A DNA stretch of 64,000 nucleotides, from assembly GCA_009192285.1 (NCBI GenBank), contig CM018604.1, positions 930,001 through 994,000 on the forward strand, read 5' to 3'. The stretch comes from Morchella semilibera. Lineage: Eukaryota > Ascomycota > Pezizomycetes > Pezizales > Morchellaceae. This document shows, piece after piece, positions 36,899-47,876 of this stretch. Position 1 is the first letter of the stretch. Every line of letters starts with the position of its first letter. Both the position numbers and the translations under genes were made by a program. Below the pieces are notes generated by a model. The model made no database searches. It saw only the letters and a list, made by a program, of their open reading frames with translations, and had not been told where the DNA came from.

Positions 36899-37744
36899 AG
36901 TACGGATGTAGGTACCTTGGTCTAAGAAAAAAAATTGATGGATAAGATTATTCTATCCTCATGACCGTAGAGTAATAATCCGTTGTTTGTTGGACCATAA
37001 TGTGCGTATGTGCGGGAGGGGTGGAGGGAAACAAGACTTGATGCACAATGCGAATCAAGCACAGACAGGGAAGGACAGGATGATCACCAGACGGCCCGTG
37101 ATTTGACGGGCACGGGTGTGAAACATAAAACACCATGTAGAGTACCTAAGAGGCATCAGTACCGTAGTTAAAAAGCTAGAACGAGATCAATGCCCGAGCT
37201 CAGTCTCTCATCCAAGCAAACTGGCCAGGAGGAGGGATAACCCGAGCATGCAGCTACTTACTTAGTACTTCTACATGATGCAACACTTTTACAACTGTCC
37301 CAGCCAAACGCTAGTCGATAAGCAGCTCTTAGAGAGAAATAAAAGATAAAGGTGCCTGAATATATTCATCCAAAAGCGAATTACGGCTCAATTGTAAAGT
37401 AGATACACAAAAAGGGACAAAAAGGTACTCCAAATATCCGAGTCCATCTCGCCCTGGTGACTACTGATGTGTATACTAACTACAACTACATACCCTCTAC
37501 CCCCTGGTTGGATGTAAGCAGTTTGATTCGCAGACTACATAAATACACCACCTGCTAGCTGTTTTAAAACCTGGCGTCGTCGTCGTGGGCCGGTGCATTA
37601 TGAACAGTCGATGTATGTATTGTATGTGGGAGCATTCAGTCACAGCGGATCACTCGATGGATTAGTATTATCACAAAATATTGAAATCAACTACATAGAC
37701 CAATGATAATAGATACATATTTTTTATTCCACCATCACAATACC
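36899..37744. other. Convergent spacer between the Psg1-like and aminotransferase genes
   Basis: About 850 bp between two gene 3' ends (genes on + and -). Contains one motif copy at 37640-37656; otherwise nothing recognised. Confidence 0.6.
37640..37656 (+). promoter_or_regulatory. 17-bp motif copy 11 (exact)
   Basis: TCACAGCGGATCACTCG, 89 bp beyond the aminotransferase stop, between convergent genes. Confidence 0.6.
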
Positions 37745-39499
37745 TCAATTCCCGTCCCCATGCTCCCTCCTCCACCTCTCCACCGCAACCCCTAGCCTCC
37801 TCAGGCCCTCGAGCGCCTCCTCCTCCTCACAGTAGCTCACCGTGATCCTGATCCACCTCTCGCCCCACCCCATCCAGTTCCCCTCGCCCGGGCACTCCGT
37901 CATGTCGCCATTCATGACCCTGACGCCGCCGCCCTCCAACCCCGTGGCGAGCCGTGCGATCGCGCGCGCATCGTAGCCTTCCGGCAGCCCGACCCACAGG
38001 AAGAACCCGCCGTGCCCGCCGCACACCTCGGTGTCTGCGGGTAGGTGCTGCTGGATGGCGGAGAGGAGGGCGCTGGTGCGCTTGGTGTAGGTGTGTTTTA
38101 GGGTGGTGATGATGGTGTCGATGCTGCGCGTTGTGATCAGGGGGTGCAGGAGCGTGGAGGTGAAGTGAGAGGAGACGCCGCCCTGTAAGGAGGGTGGTTA
38201 GTGTAGGTGTGGACTCGGGGACTCGAGATGATAGCTTACGCTGATATTAGCACCCCCGGACCCGATCTGCCACGCAAGTACGCCCGTCGCGGTCTCAATC
38301 CAGCCGCACCGTAGCCCGGGTCCCAGCAGCTTCGAGAACGAGCAGTTGCTCACCGTATACCCTGCGGCCTCCCCCATCTCTGCATCCCCCGCCTGCGCCA
38401 CGAGCTCCCGATCAAGTGTGACCAGTCTCGGCAGCAGCCGCCCGTCCTCGCCGAGTGCGGTCGTATCTCCATCGTTGCCGAGGAAGTCGTAGACGTCGTC
38501 CGAGATGAGGAGGATGTCCCACTCGCGGGCGAGCTGGACCAGTGCCTTCCGCGTGGCGAGGTCCCAGGTGGTGCCGGTGGGGTTGGAGTATGTGGGGACA
38601 CAGTAGAGGACGAACTTGTAGATGCGCTTGAGAGTGCCGGTGCGGGTGATGGGGGCGAGGCCGTCGGAGAGTGGGATGTCAGGGAGGGTGTCCGTTAGGT
38701 GCTGGAGGTGGCGGCGGAGGGCAGGGAAGTCGATGGAGGTGCCATGGGAAGGGATGGCAGTGAGCTTGTTGGTAAAACCAGCATCTATGATCATTAGCCC
38801 TCTATCGTACCCTATCCGACCCTGACTACGTTGTGCTGATAATAATATAATAGGAATATAGGAGTGAGTATATGGCCAAAATATATAATCCTTATAGGGT
38901 ATATATTTATCCAAATGCCCATCCCACCCAGAATAATACTTGTTGATACCGGAGGAATATATATCCTTATACCACTAACCCTGATATCTTTATAACGAGA
39001 CTGTACTAAATAAAAGGCCGGGACATTCATATTCACAACAGACCTTCAAAGACCTTGGCAGCAAGAAAATAAGTCGGGCTGATCAAGAACGCCTGCTTCG
39101 TATAACCCGTAACGGGGCTCGTGCAATGCATCAACGCATTCATAAGCCCAAACGACGCCCCAGACGTCAACAATATCCTCTCTCTGCCCCCCCACACCCC
39201 ATTAGCCCTAATCCCCCAATCCTCTAAACAACAGAGAAGACTCACGCCCCTATCGCCTCCCCCAATCCGTACCTCTCCGCAACCCACCTTCCAATCTCGC
39301 TCCTAACATCCTCGTTCCCCATCTCACCCGCATAGTGCAGCGGGTGCCTGATAGGCGCATAGCTATCGGTGGGGAGCTCAGGCGAGCTTAGGACCTCGGC
39401 AGCAGTGTCTGCAACCTGCTTTGTTGCCAGCAGCCTCGTGGAGGGGTGTCCTCGCAGGAGATCGATATTAGTGCTTATTGGGGGCGGTGTGTCTTGCAT
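37745..39499 (-). CDS. PLP-dependent class I/II aminotransferase (YER152C / 2-aminoadipate transaminase-like)
   Basis: Four exons on the minus strand, 39499-39246, 39183-39044, 38784-38240 and 38182-37745, give 458 aa. Introns are 62, 259 and 57 nt. Fold-type-I landmarks run in order: YAPIRHPLHYAGEMGN near the N-terminus, TSGASFGLMNAL, SPTYFLAAKVFEDAGF, CVPTYSNPTG, SDDVYDFL (the PLP-binding Asp/Tyr strand), then the Schiff-base lysine in SNCSFSKLLGPGLRCGW (Lys about 283) and a C-terminal GGHGGFFLWVGLP. This matches the fungal branch resembling yeast YER152C. That branch is related to 2-aminoadipate and MocR-type aminotransferases but lacks a DNA-binding domain. The 259-nt intron is unusually long for this window; its join recreates FEDAGF and is well supported. 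The exact amino-acid substrate is unknown. Confidence 0.88.
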
Positions 39500-40398
39500 T
39501 GCAGTTGTGGGTTGTTGGGATTGGGGATTTCTGGTAGTAGAAATGGGGACTTTGACGAGCCTTTTTGGAAGTATGTAGACAGTGAGTTAGTTGGATGGCA
39601 GATACTTTTAATCAATTGGAACTTGGGGGGGTTACATCTTACTGGCAATTACTTAATTGGATGAAGCTGTATGTGCTTTGGGATGTAGGTAATAAAAAGC
39701 ATCAAGGTCTGTCTCTCTCTGTCTGCACCCCAGATTTAAAAGGTGGGGTGAACACGTGGATAAAAACATAATATAAGCTCAATGGCTCGCATGTGATTGG
39801 TCGGTCCCCAGAGATTCTCCACTGCACCTACATGTATGTACCGGTAAATGTACCTAACTCTACGGTACTGCGGGTCCTGGGCGAATATTCTATCGAGCCT
39901 CTTGCTAGTTATATAGCTGGCTGTTATAATTTGGGCCACACAGCTGCCTCTGGTTTTTATTTAACCGGTAGGGTGTTGAATAAAGATGGAATATGATTTG
40001 TAGCGCTCGAGTCAAACGAGAGAGACCACTCAAATAAAGAGATGGGGTAAACACTAATATATAAGAGTAGAGAAGACAGGAAACAAATTCCCTCAACACG
40101 GATTTGCTTAAACTATCCTAAAAGGTAGTTAGGGGCATTGAAACAAACATCACAAGCACATAACTATCGGTCAAAAGCATCAATTCTTGCATTACAACAG
40201 AAAAAGAAAAGAAAGGAACCCAGAGATGCACCATGCAATAACCCCACAAACCAAATTTTCAATCAAGCCTCGACTCTCTCAACAGTACCATGATATCATT
40301 CGTTTAAAAACCGACACCCACCACTATTATCCGACTAACAGCTAGCATGGCATTTTCGCCTTTTTTCAAAAGATTGTCTGCCACCATACCACCCCTGT
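39500..40398. other. Spacer between the aminotransferase start and the Bap31-like 3' end
   Basis: About 900 bp. One TACATGTA near 39830; no gene seen. Confidence 0.55.
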
Positions 40399-41324
40399 CT
40401 ACAAATCTTTCCTTGGCATGGAGTCTGGGGATAGGTTCCTCTCCATGGCAGTGTAGCGGTCGCTAAGCTCGCCGTACTCCCTAGTCAAACCCTCAGCCTG
40501 CTTCTTGACAATTTCCAGTTCCTTTTCCTTGGCCTCGTATTTCTTCTCCAATTCGCTGTCGGCGCCTGAACGGACACGCTCGTTGCTTTCAGCGCGAAGC
40601 TCCTTGACAGTCTGCTCGAGACTCAGAACATCCAAGATCAAGACATAGGTACGGTTGAGAATGAGTGAGAGGAAGAGGGTGAAGCCGCAGAGGTACCTGT
40701 GTCACATGCCAATTAGTACAAGGAAACAATCCAACGAGGCAGGTTAGGGATAACAAACATGTTGCGCTGCGAGTAAAACTTCCTCGCCTGAACCTCCATC
40801 CTTTCGTGGCCCAACACAGTCTGTTGGCCACCGCTGCGGTCGGTGTTTCGGGAGAGCTCGCTGGTGACACTGTACACACGATTTACGGAATCGATGAACA
40901 GAATTAATATGAACACGAACGTTATCTAAACACCAGCTATAATTAGACTTGAACTCGTTCCATATGTAGAGCGAGGGAGCATAAGCGTACCTTCATGCCA
41001 TATTGTAACTTTGCCACGAACGCATTTGTAGATATGAAGGTGAAAATAGTCTTACGCCATGTGAATGGCAATGGGAGGATCAAGAGCATGAAAATGCCCA
41101 TCTCCACGAGGAGAATGAAAAACACCTAGATTTGAAAAATTGTCAGCCTCGTTTACCCTTGTTTCACCACCTGTACTAATCCCATCATTCCCAACTCCAA
41201 ATTCATGCTCATTCCCGAAGAAACAAAACAGAGAACAACAGACGACAGAAAACCATCCTAGAAAGCCACAATGGGGCCAGAGAGAGAGGGGGGGGGGACA
41301 AACAAGAGTGTAATAGAGAGTCAT
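40399..41324 (-). CDS. Bap31/Yet3-like ER transmembrane protein
   Basis: Four exons on the minus strand, 41324-41304, 41125-40991, 40925-40759 and 40696-40399, give 206 aa. Introns are 178, 65 and 62 nt. Exon 1 encodes only MTLYYTL. The protein begins MTLYYTLVFFILLVEMGIFML, the Bap31 family start. It has three hydrophobic segments (about 5-25, 48-66 and 105-122), the conserved LPLPFTWRK and RKFYSQRNMYLCGFTLFLSLILNRTY blocks, then a cytosolic coiled coil (about 130-200). Bap31 and yeast Yet proteins are ER-resident and help sorting or quality control of membrane cargo. The C-terminus ends in RKDL; whether it works as an ER-retrieval signal is uncertain. The tiny first exon is supported by the exact family start. 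Confidence 0.93.
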
Positions 41325-41456
41325 GATTTCAAGTTCTCAGCTCAAAGGTAGGAATAGAATATAGTGTATATTTGATAGACGCAGAGGGCTTATATCTATT
41401 AGTAAAACTTTTCAAAGTTGATTGATGCTGATAGATGAAGAGGGGGGATGGACAGC

Positions 41457-41480
41457 AGAAGGAAGGAAGGAAGGAAGAAG
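41457..41480. repeat. (GGAA)n microsatellite
   Basis: About five GGAA units, 135-155 bp upstream of the Bap31-like ATG. Confidence 0.9.
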
Positions 41481-41865
41481 AGAGGAATAAAGGACGACGA
41501 CGACGTGGAGAGATTAAGTCATATGAAAGGTGGCTTTGGTCTGCCCTGTTTGTGTCAACAGATTGAAGCCACACATGCTGGCTTGGCACACGCACATACG
41601 TCACCACCACTTCTCGACTTTTTTCTAAAAGATAAAAGCACAGGGAGGAAGCTGGGATACGGTGTATGTTTGCTATCGCTGCGCCCACTTCGTATGCCAC
41701 CCGAGAGACTGAGAGAGTTGTTAAAGGGTACCTGCTGTACCTAAATGTACCTAAGGCTCGAACCAGGCAGTCGACTGACTTCTTGTACCACCTGAGGGGA
41801 ATTGTTCTCTCTCTCTCTCTCAACACCTCACCAACATAAGAACTGTATCTGCCACACATGTATAC

Positions 41866-41882
41866 ACATGGGTTATCACTCT
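41866..41882 (+). promoter_or_regulatory. 17-bp motif copy 12 (variant)
   Basis: ACATGGGTTATCACTCT, with first and last base differing from the consensus. It lies 542 bp upstream of the Bap31-like ATG. Confidence 0.4.
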
Positions 41883-42767
41883 GAGACCGCTTGTGAACTG
41901 GCGCAGAGATCCCCCACAAGTCGAACTCAATTCAGGCACCAAAGCTTATCTCACAAGCCACAGTGATGTCATACATAACAGCAGGGCGACCTTCCCAGCA
42001 CCAGAACGAGGAACGTCCAAAGTAGGGGCCAGAGTAAAGGGATTATCAGGCTACTCTTCTCTTAATGCCAGGAAACCCCCCCCCCCCCCCCACATCCCTC
42101 CCCAAAGAAGGAGATGCCGAGGCATTGCTAGCTTTCACAACCCTTGCCAGTTTTTGACTGATGGCCCGCAAGGATCTGAACTGCCACACTATGGATCTGG
42201 CAGAACGCCACTCAGGGCTGGCATCTTAAGTAGATATGATACCGCAAAAATCTTGGTGATATTCTATCGACGTGCAAAGACCGCCTCTGGTTGGCCAATA
42301 CACTTATATCTTGCGGTAAAGGCCATAACAAGAACAATTATATTATGCGGGAAGGATTCTTGTGAACCAAGCGCCAAGGCATGGGAAGGTCAACATCTTT
42401 GGCACTGTCTTCATATATCGATTTACAAATGTATATACAATACAAGAGGGGCCAAGTTCTCAATACTGACTTCCCGTGAGATAAGGGGCACAAACAACGG
42501 TACCCACTGCTACTGGCATCTCCAGTCATTGAAAGAAAAGAAGCTCGAATTGTTATTTAAAGAAAGCTACATATATATACAATACAATAGGTAATGATAC
42601 AATGCACCACTCTCGGTGTGCCACATCCCCAAAGACAAACACAAACTTTTGAATCCCCCCCCCCCCCCCCAGTAAAAGTCCCTGCAGGGAGTCAGCCCAT
42701 CCGACAAACTCTGCGAACGACCACCGCCTTAACCCTCTGCCTCGATGCCCTCGTATGCATTACTCTA

Positions 42768-45192
42768 TCACCCCGCCGCATTAGCTTCTGTCTAGTCTAG
42801 AGGAAGGAAAAAGAACGAGAGAGAAAGAAAGGACTACCTTATGCTTGGGCGTGAAATAAAAGTCCTCCGGCGCCTTGCCCAAGAACATCTCCGTAATCTT
42901 GATCCAATCCCTATAATCGCCGCTCCCCAGGAGCGTCTCCAACTCGTTGCGCCCCCTCCACTGCGGCGGCCGATCCTGTATCCTGGGCGGCAGCGTCTCC
43001 AGTATGCCCACGGGCACATACCTATAGCTAAAGCCCAGATACTCGAGCAGGAACCTCCTCGTCGTGGCGACGCCGAGCTCGTCCGCGCCCCAGCACTCGA
43101 GCCCGTACCGCGCAAAGTCGCGGACATATCCCAGCCGCTCCGTCGCCGTCTTGTCGAGATACTGCCCGGCAGCGATCTCCTCAAAGATCCACGGCTTGAT
43201 GAGGGCGCCGCGCGCAACCATGACCGAGTCTGCGCCCGACTGCTCGATGCCGCTGTAGTAGTCGATGTGGGAGTAGCAGTCGCCGTTGCCGACAAGGTAG
43301 ACGGGGAGCTTGTCGCGGGCCTCCTTCTGCGCGGCGGTGTCGACGGCGGCGGCCGAGGCCGCTTTCAGGCTGCTTATGAGCGCCGCGGTCTCGGCGATGT
43401 ACCCCCAGTCCGCGGACCTGGTGTAGCGCTGCTGTCTGCTCCTCCCGTGGAGCGTGATTGCCTGCACGCACCCTCTGTCGTACAGCTTCTGGACGAGCTT
43501 CTTTGCCGTGGGGTGGTTGTCCCTGCAGCCCATGCGGAGCTTGACGGTGATTGGGGTTTCGCCGCTGACGTAGTTCATGCCCGAGAGCATTTTGAGGAGC
43601 TTCCCCTGGTTGTCGAGGAGGGCTGACCCGCTGCCCTGCTTGAAGACGAGATCGATGGGGCAGCCGCAGTTGAGGTCTACGAGCGAGAGGCCGTGGCGTG
43701 CGGAGGAGGCGCTGGGGAAAAGGCTGCAGAGGGCCTCGGTGGCGCGGATGACAATTTCGGGCTTGCTGCCGCAGATCTGGGCGCCAAAGTGCGGGAGCTC
43801 GGTGCTGTGCGCTTTGAGGAGCGCCCATTCGGGCTTCTGGCCCTGGAGGAGGGGTAGGGACATGGCCATCTCGGAGTAGGTGAGCGCGGCGCCGAGGGAG
43901 GAGCAGAGGCGCCGGAAGGGCATGTTGCCGGTCGTTCTGGGGGGAATGTTAGGTCGGAGGATCATTAGAGGGAAGGGGGGTGGCTCACGTTAGAGGTGCG
44001 AGTAGAGGGGTTTCGCGCCCGATATAGAGTCTCCGCTTCTCTTCGGGCCGGAGGGGCTCCTCGACGAACGATGCCCGGTCATCATTGATATCGCCTCCGA
44101 CGTCGCGCTCGCTCTTCTGCTCCTGCAGGAACCTGTTATAGACCTCGCTCTTCTTCATCGGGAACTGGTTCTTGCGCAGCGCGATCTTGACACCCATGGG
44201 GACGCTGTTGACGCACTCCCCATACGGATCGTCGAACCCGCCCACCGGCACCTCCTTCTCCCACTCCTGCGGTCTGTCGTCGTTTGCGCCCTTGACGACC
44301 TTTGAGGCGGCGATCTTGGCCTTCAGCTGCTCCGCCGCCGCGGCCTCATAGGCCTTCTTCCGCTCCTCGTCGACCACGAGTACGAGCTCCCCGTTCTCCT
44401 CCTCCCTGCTATGGGACCGCAGCCACCGGCACCGCCACCCGCTCGCGCACCATCCGCGCTGCTCCCACACCGGACACACACCGTCAATGTCCTCCTTCTT
44501 GCTCTTGAGGTAGTCCCTCAGCACATGTGTGTAACCGCACAGCTGGCGCTCCCCTCCCTCCCCGCCTTCACCATCACCCTCCTTCTTCACACCATCCTCC
44601 TCCGGCTCCGGCTCCGGCTCCGCGCCCTTCCCGTCCCCATTCTTCCCCTTTGCACCCTTCCCCTTCGCGCCCTTCCCGTTCCAGCGCCGATTCGAGCCGA
44701 CGGCGAATTCGCAGACCGCGCTCGCAAACAGGCCCTCCCGCGGGACCAGCACCATGCTATTACACAGCTTGACGCCGTCCTTTGCAAAGTGGAACTTCCG
44801 GGCCTTGTTCTGGCCCCTCTCGCGCCTCTTTCCGCGGTCGCGGTCGTCACCGCCTCCGCGGTGGGCCTGTTCGGCGGCGTCATCGTTGGCGACGGCAGAC
44901 GGGTCGACGCGCGGTGCAGAGAGCACCAGGAATCTATTCGGTTGCAGCAATTGGGTCAGTATGGGGGGTGGAGGGAGCTAGGGGGAAGTACGAACTCGGG
45001 CTTGATGGCAGCATATCCGGCGCGCGGTTCAGTTCGGGTCTTCTTTGCCACTGGTCCGTCAGAGGTGGTGGTGGTGGTGGTGGTGGTGGGGACCGGATCG
45101 GCCGGGGGTTCTGCAGTGGAGCGAGTCTCCTCAAGGGTATCGGCGGGGCGCTTCGCAATTGGGGGGGACTCGGCAGCAGTGATTGACGCCAT
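42768..45192 (-). CDS. DUS3: tRNA-dihydrouridine(47) synthase Dus3
   Basis: Four exons on the minus strand, 45192-44996, 44933-43989, 43936-42838 and 42791-42768, give 754 aa. Introns are 62, 52 and 46 nt. The N-terminus has a poly-Thr tract encoded by GGT repeats and a basic linker. Two CCCH-type zinc fingers follow: CNSM...C...CGYTH and [22 protein letters not shown]. The FMN-binding TIM-barrel part starts [16 protein letters not shown]. It includes [10 protein letters not shown], the catalytic-cysteine motif [42 protein letters not shown] and [11 protein letters not shown], and ends [11 protein letters not shown] plus a short last exon TEANAAG. Dus3 reduces U47 of the variable loop of cytoplasmic tRNAs using NADPH. 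The first donor (GTTCGT at 44995) is needed to join IKPE-FLV in frame. The first zinc finger is split by about 55 low-complexity residues. Confidence 0.93.
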
Positions 45193-45347
45193 AGTTATGG
45201 GGGTATGAGAGAGGGGAGGGCGTGTTTATGTGCGGATATGAAAAGCTGTGTGTGGATATGAAAAGACGATGATATGATGACGAAGATTTTTGACGAGCAG
45301 GAAAAGCTCCCCGAGATGAGATTGCTGAGTCAGAGAGTCATCACATC

Positions 45348-45364
45348 CGAGTGAGAGTCTGTGA
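45348..45364 (-). promoter_or_regulatory. 17-bp motif copy 13 (variant, minus)
   Basis: The minus strand reads TCACAGACTCTCACTCG, one base different from copy 7 by the tRNA genes. It lies 156 bp upstream of the DUS3 ATG, same strand. Confidence 0.5.
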
Positions 45365-45751
45365 CGGGGCGAGGGAGTTGACTCTAGACTCTGGATGTAT
45401 TTTATTTATTTATTGTATTTCCGACGTCATAAAGCGATAGACTCTTGATTATTGGGATTGCATAGCTCTTATTAAATCAATCATCATCATGGACGCCCAA
45501 TCAAGCACACCGTCTCTGCGGCAAGCTGCAATGGACCGCCCACTTCACCAATGAAGGGGAAGATGCCCGGCCAGGTTCTATGCCACTGCGTAGGTCTCCA
45601 TATTCTACTCATATGTATAGAAAGGCAGTTATCAACAATTCAATGATATGGCTCCCAGTCGATGCCCGGCCTGCAAGATGTTTGGCGGCGGTGCATGAAT
45701 ACACCGTCAACACGATGGTCCCAAGGCATGTGCACGATACATACGTCAAAA

Positions 45752-46081
45752 TAGAGCGTATTTACCAAGTGTCAAAACCCACAATTTACACTTTGCCATA
45801 TTAAAAAGTGGGTTGCCGAAACTGTCAATTCTGACTAGGCCCACAGGTGGGGGATGTAGTATACGCCTGGATATGTTTACTATACTGTGTGTAGTCCATA
45901 CATGTATCCATCCAGCGTATTTTACAGTAAGCGTGAAGAATTATTTATCTATGGGGTTTTTCCTATCATCCTTCTTGATGTAGTTAATTAGGTAACTGAG
46001 GGGAAGTGTCAATTTTGCCTCTCGCAACCGTCATTCTTAAAGTGTCAATTGTCGAATTTGACACTTGGTAAATACGCTCTA
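45752..46081. mobile_element. 330-bp TIR element (MITE-like) with TA ends
   Basis: Left arm 45752-45776 and right arm 46057-46081 are perfect reverse complements over 25 bp (TAGAGCGTATTTACCAAGTG... at the left end). Both outer ends are TA, as expected for a Tc1/mariner-type target. Subterminal copies of GTGTCAA-like sequence occur inside both ends (e.g. 46016-46022 and 46041-46047). The interior lacks a transposase. Confidence 0.8.
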
Positions 46082-46631
46082 ATGACCAAAGGCACCCCCA
46101 AAGTCTACCGGCGAGTCCGGCAACCTCGTCGACTGCGTACAACCCCCCCCCCCCCTTCCTCCCCTCCTTCCCACAACGACTAACACACGCAGCTCTACTG
46201 CCCCACCCACACCTACCACCACAAAGGGTCCTACACAACGCACACTCCTCGACGACGACGCGCCCCACCGAGACGGAACTCTTTGGGAAGCACCGCGCAA
46301 ATGCCCTACCAGCCCGAGATACGAGGTCACGGATGACCCCTAGCCCCCCCCCCCCAAGGGGGGAGGTACTTTTGGCAGTTGGTAAATGTATAATACATGT
46401 ATATACCTATAGCGACACTTGATGTCGCGGGTCCTCAATCGCTGCACTGGCTACTTACATGTAGCAGTTAATGCAACGCCGGGGGAGGACCCCCCGAGAA
46501 AATTTTTTTGGAATTTTCGGCAGTTATTTGTGGGGGGGTTTTTGATTAGTAGGGAATAATTAATTATGTTAAAAAGAGTCGGTGTTCTGTGTACATGTAA
46601 GCTTGCAATTGTGTGTGATGGGGGTTGTGCT

Positions 46632-46648
46632 TCATGGGTGATCACTCG
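46632..46648 (+). promoter_or_regulatory. 17-bp motif copy 14 (exact)
   Basis: TCATGGGTGATCACTCG, 224 bp beyond the isochorismatase-like stop. Confidence 0.6.
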
Positions 46649-46871
46649 GTGCGTATGCTCGCGGTGAATATTGACGTGGGAACTCAAGTCTACTTAGGGG
46701 ACCCCCGGCCCGGAAAATCTCAACCCCCATCACGAATTCAAGGCACCGACTGTTATGTGTATATATAAATTTTATTTCTATCTATCCAACAACAAACAAC
46801 CTGCTCCTCCCCCACTCCCCTTGTTCTCACCCCCTAACCACCCCCCCAACTCGATCCCCCCCAGCAACAAT

Positions 46872-47723
46872 CTACAAAGTTCCATTAACCACCGCCGCGC
46901 TGTGGTACCTCGCCAAGTATCCATATGCCGTCAAGTATTTATCAAAGTACGGAAGGAGCTCTGGGGTGCCCGGGGTGTTCCTCCAGTCCCTCATGAGATC
47001 CATCGCAACCGCAAAGTTACCCATAAGCGTGACTCCTGCCTTCGCCATACGGTCGTTCGCCTCCGCCGCAAGCCTCGCGTTGAAGGTACCGCTTGCATCC
47101 GTATTCGCAAACACCTCATACCCCTCCTCACGGAGCGACATTGCCAAGAAAGCCGTGCACACCTAATCCACGTACGAAGCCCGCATGTCAGTTTCTCATC
47201 AGGTAGTCACACAGGATTTTTAAGCAAAGAAAACAACGTACCTCTGTGACGATTCCACCAAGGATGATCTGCGTCTTGTTCGCCGCCCTGACCGCATCCC
47301 TGAAATCAGAGTTATCCCATGCATTGACCTCTCCGTTCCTCTTGATGAGTGGCGCGTTGGGGTGCATATCAATAATCTCCTGGGGGAGGGGTCCGTTGGG
47401 TCCCGTTTCGGCGCTGGTGGTCAAGACGGTGGGGAGGTCGAAGACGTTGGCTAGGGCGGCGTGCGCAAGGATGTTGTTCCTGAACTCTTCGGGGGTGAAG
47501 TCGCGGACGAGCTGGAAGAGACCAAGTTGGTGGTCGACGACTAGAAGCATGGCATTGTCCTTGTCGATGCGGGTGAAGGTTTGGTCGGGGACTAGTTGGT
47601 GGAGAAGGTGCTAGTTAGTAAGATTGTAGTGAGAGATGGGGGGGAGGGGGGCGTACGGTTTGTGGCCGCGAGGGCGGAGGTGAGAAGGAGGAGGACTGGA
47701 GAGAGAGATTTGAGGAACTGCAT
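46872..47723 (-). CDS. Isochorismatase-fold hydrolase with N-terminal signal peptide
   Basis: Three exons on the minus strand, 47723-47657, 47591-47242 and 47162-46872, with introns of 65 and 79 nt, give 235 aa. Exon 1 encodes a hydrophobic leader (MQFLKSLSPVLLLLTSALAA) followed directly by the catalytic domain. The cysteine-hydrolase triad is visible: Asp42 in LLVVDHQLGLF, Lys106 in APLIKRNG and Cys141 in GIVTEVCTAFLA. The domain resembles YcaC-type amidohydrolases. The leader predicts secretion, unusual because most fungal members are cytosolic. Secreted isochorismatases are known as effectors in some plant-associated fungi and oomycetes; whether this one acts so, and on what substrate, is inference. 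A TATA-like box lies about 145 bp upstream. Confidence 0.87.
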
Positions 47724-47864
47724 TGTGGATGCTAGTGGTTTACTGCTGGTGATACTGATATCGAAGCTGTTCCTAACGAGAGACTCTTGAGATGTAAAGG
47801 CGAAGAGTGAAAGAAAGCTGATGAGTGAGGTGAAGAGAAAAGTGCTTCTCCACGGCGGGAATCC

Positions 47865-47876
47865 TCAATATTTATA
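47865..47876 (-). promoter_or_regulatory. TATA-like box of the isochorismatase-like gene
   Basis: The minus strand reads CAATATAAATATTG, a good TATA element about 145 bp upstream of the ATG at 47723, with a TC-rich stretch between. Confidence 0.45.

Larger units (their letters stand above)
41325..42767. other. 1.4-kb spacer
   Basis: Upstream region of the Bap31-like gene and downstream region of DUS3. It holds a GGAA array (41457-41480), an AG run near 41807-41820 (TC), C homopolymers (42068-42083, 42656-42671) and one motif copy. The 100-230-aa frames here overlap on opposite strands and look random. Confidence 0.55.
45193..46871. other. 1.7-kb spacer with a TIR element
   Basis: Holds motif copy 13, the 330-bp TIR element, a C run (46143-46154) and motif copy 14. 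No gene seen. Confidence 0.6.

Noticed and set aside
41750-41775. B-box-like GGTTCGAGCC on the minus strand
   Set aside because: No A box, acceptor or anticodon arms can be folded around it.
41893-42594. 233-codon frame (+)
   Set aside because: Spans a C homopolymer; residues look random and the frame has no family features.
42841-43626. 261-codon frame (+) opposite DUS3
   Set aside because: Antisense shadow of the GC-rich DUS3 exon 3.
44411-45208. 265-codon frame (+) opposite DUS3 exons 1-2
   Set aside because: Antisense shadow; its content is low-complexity A/L/P/R/V.
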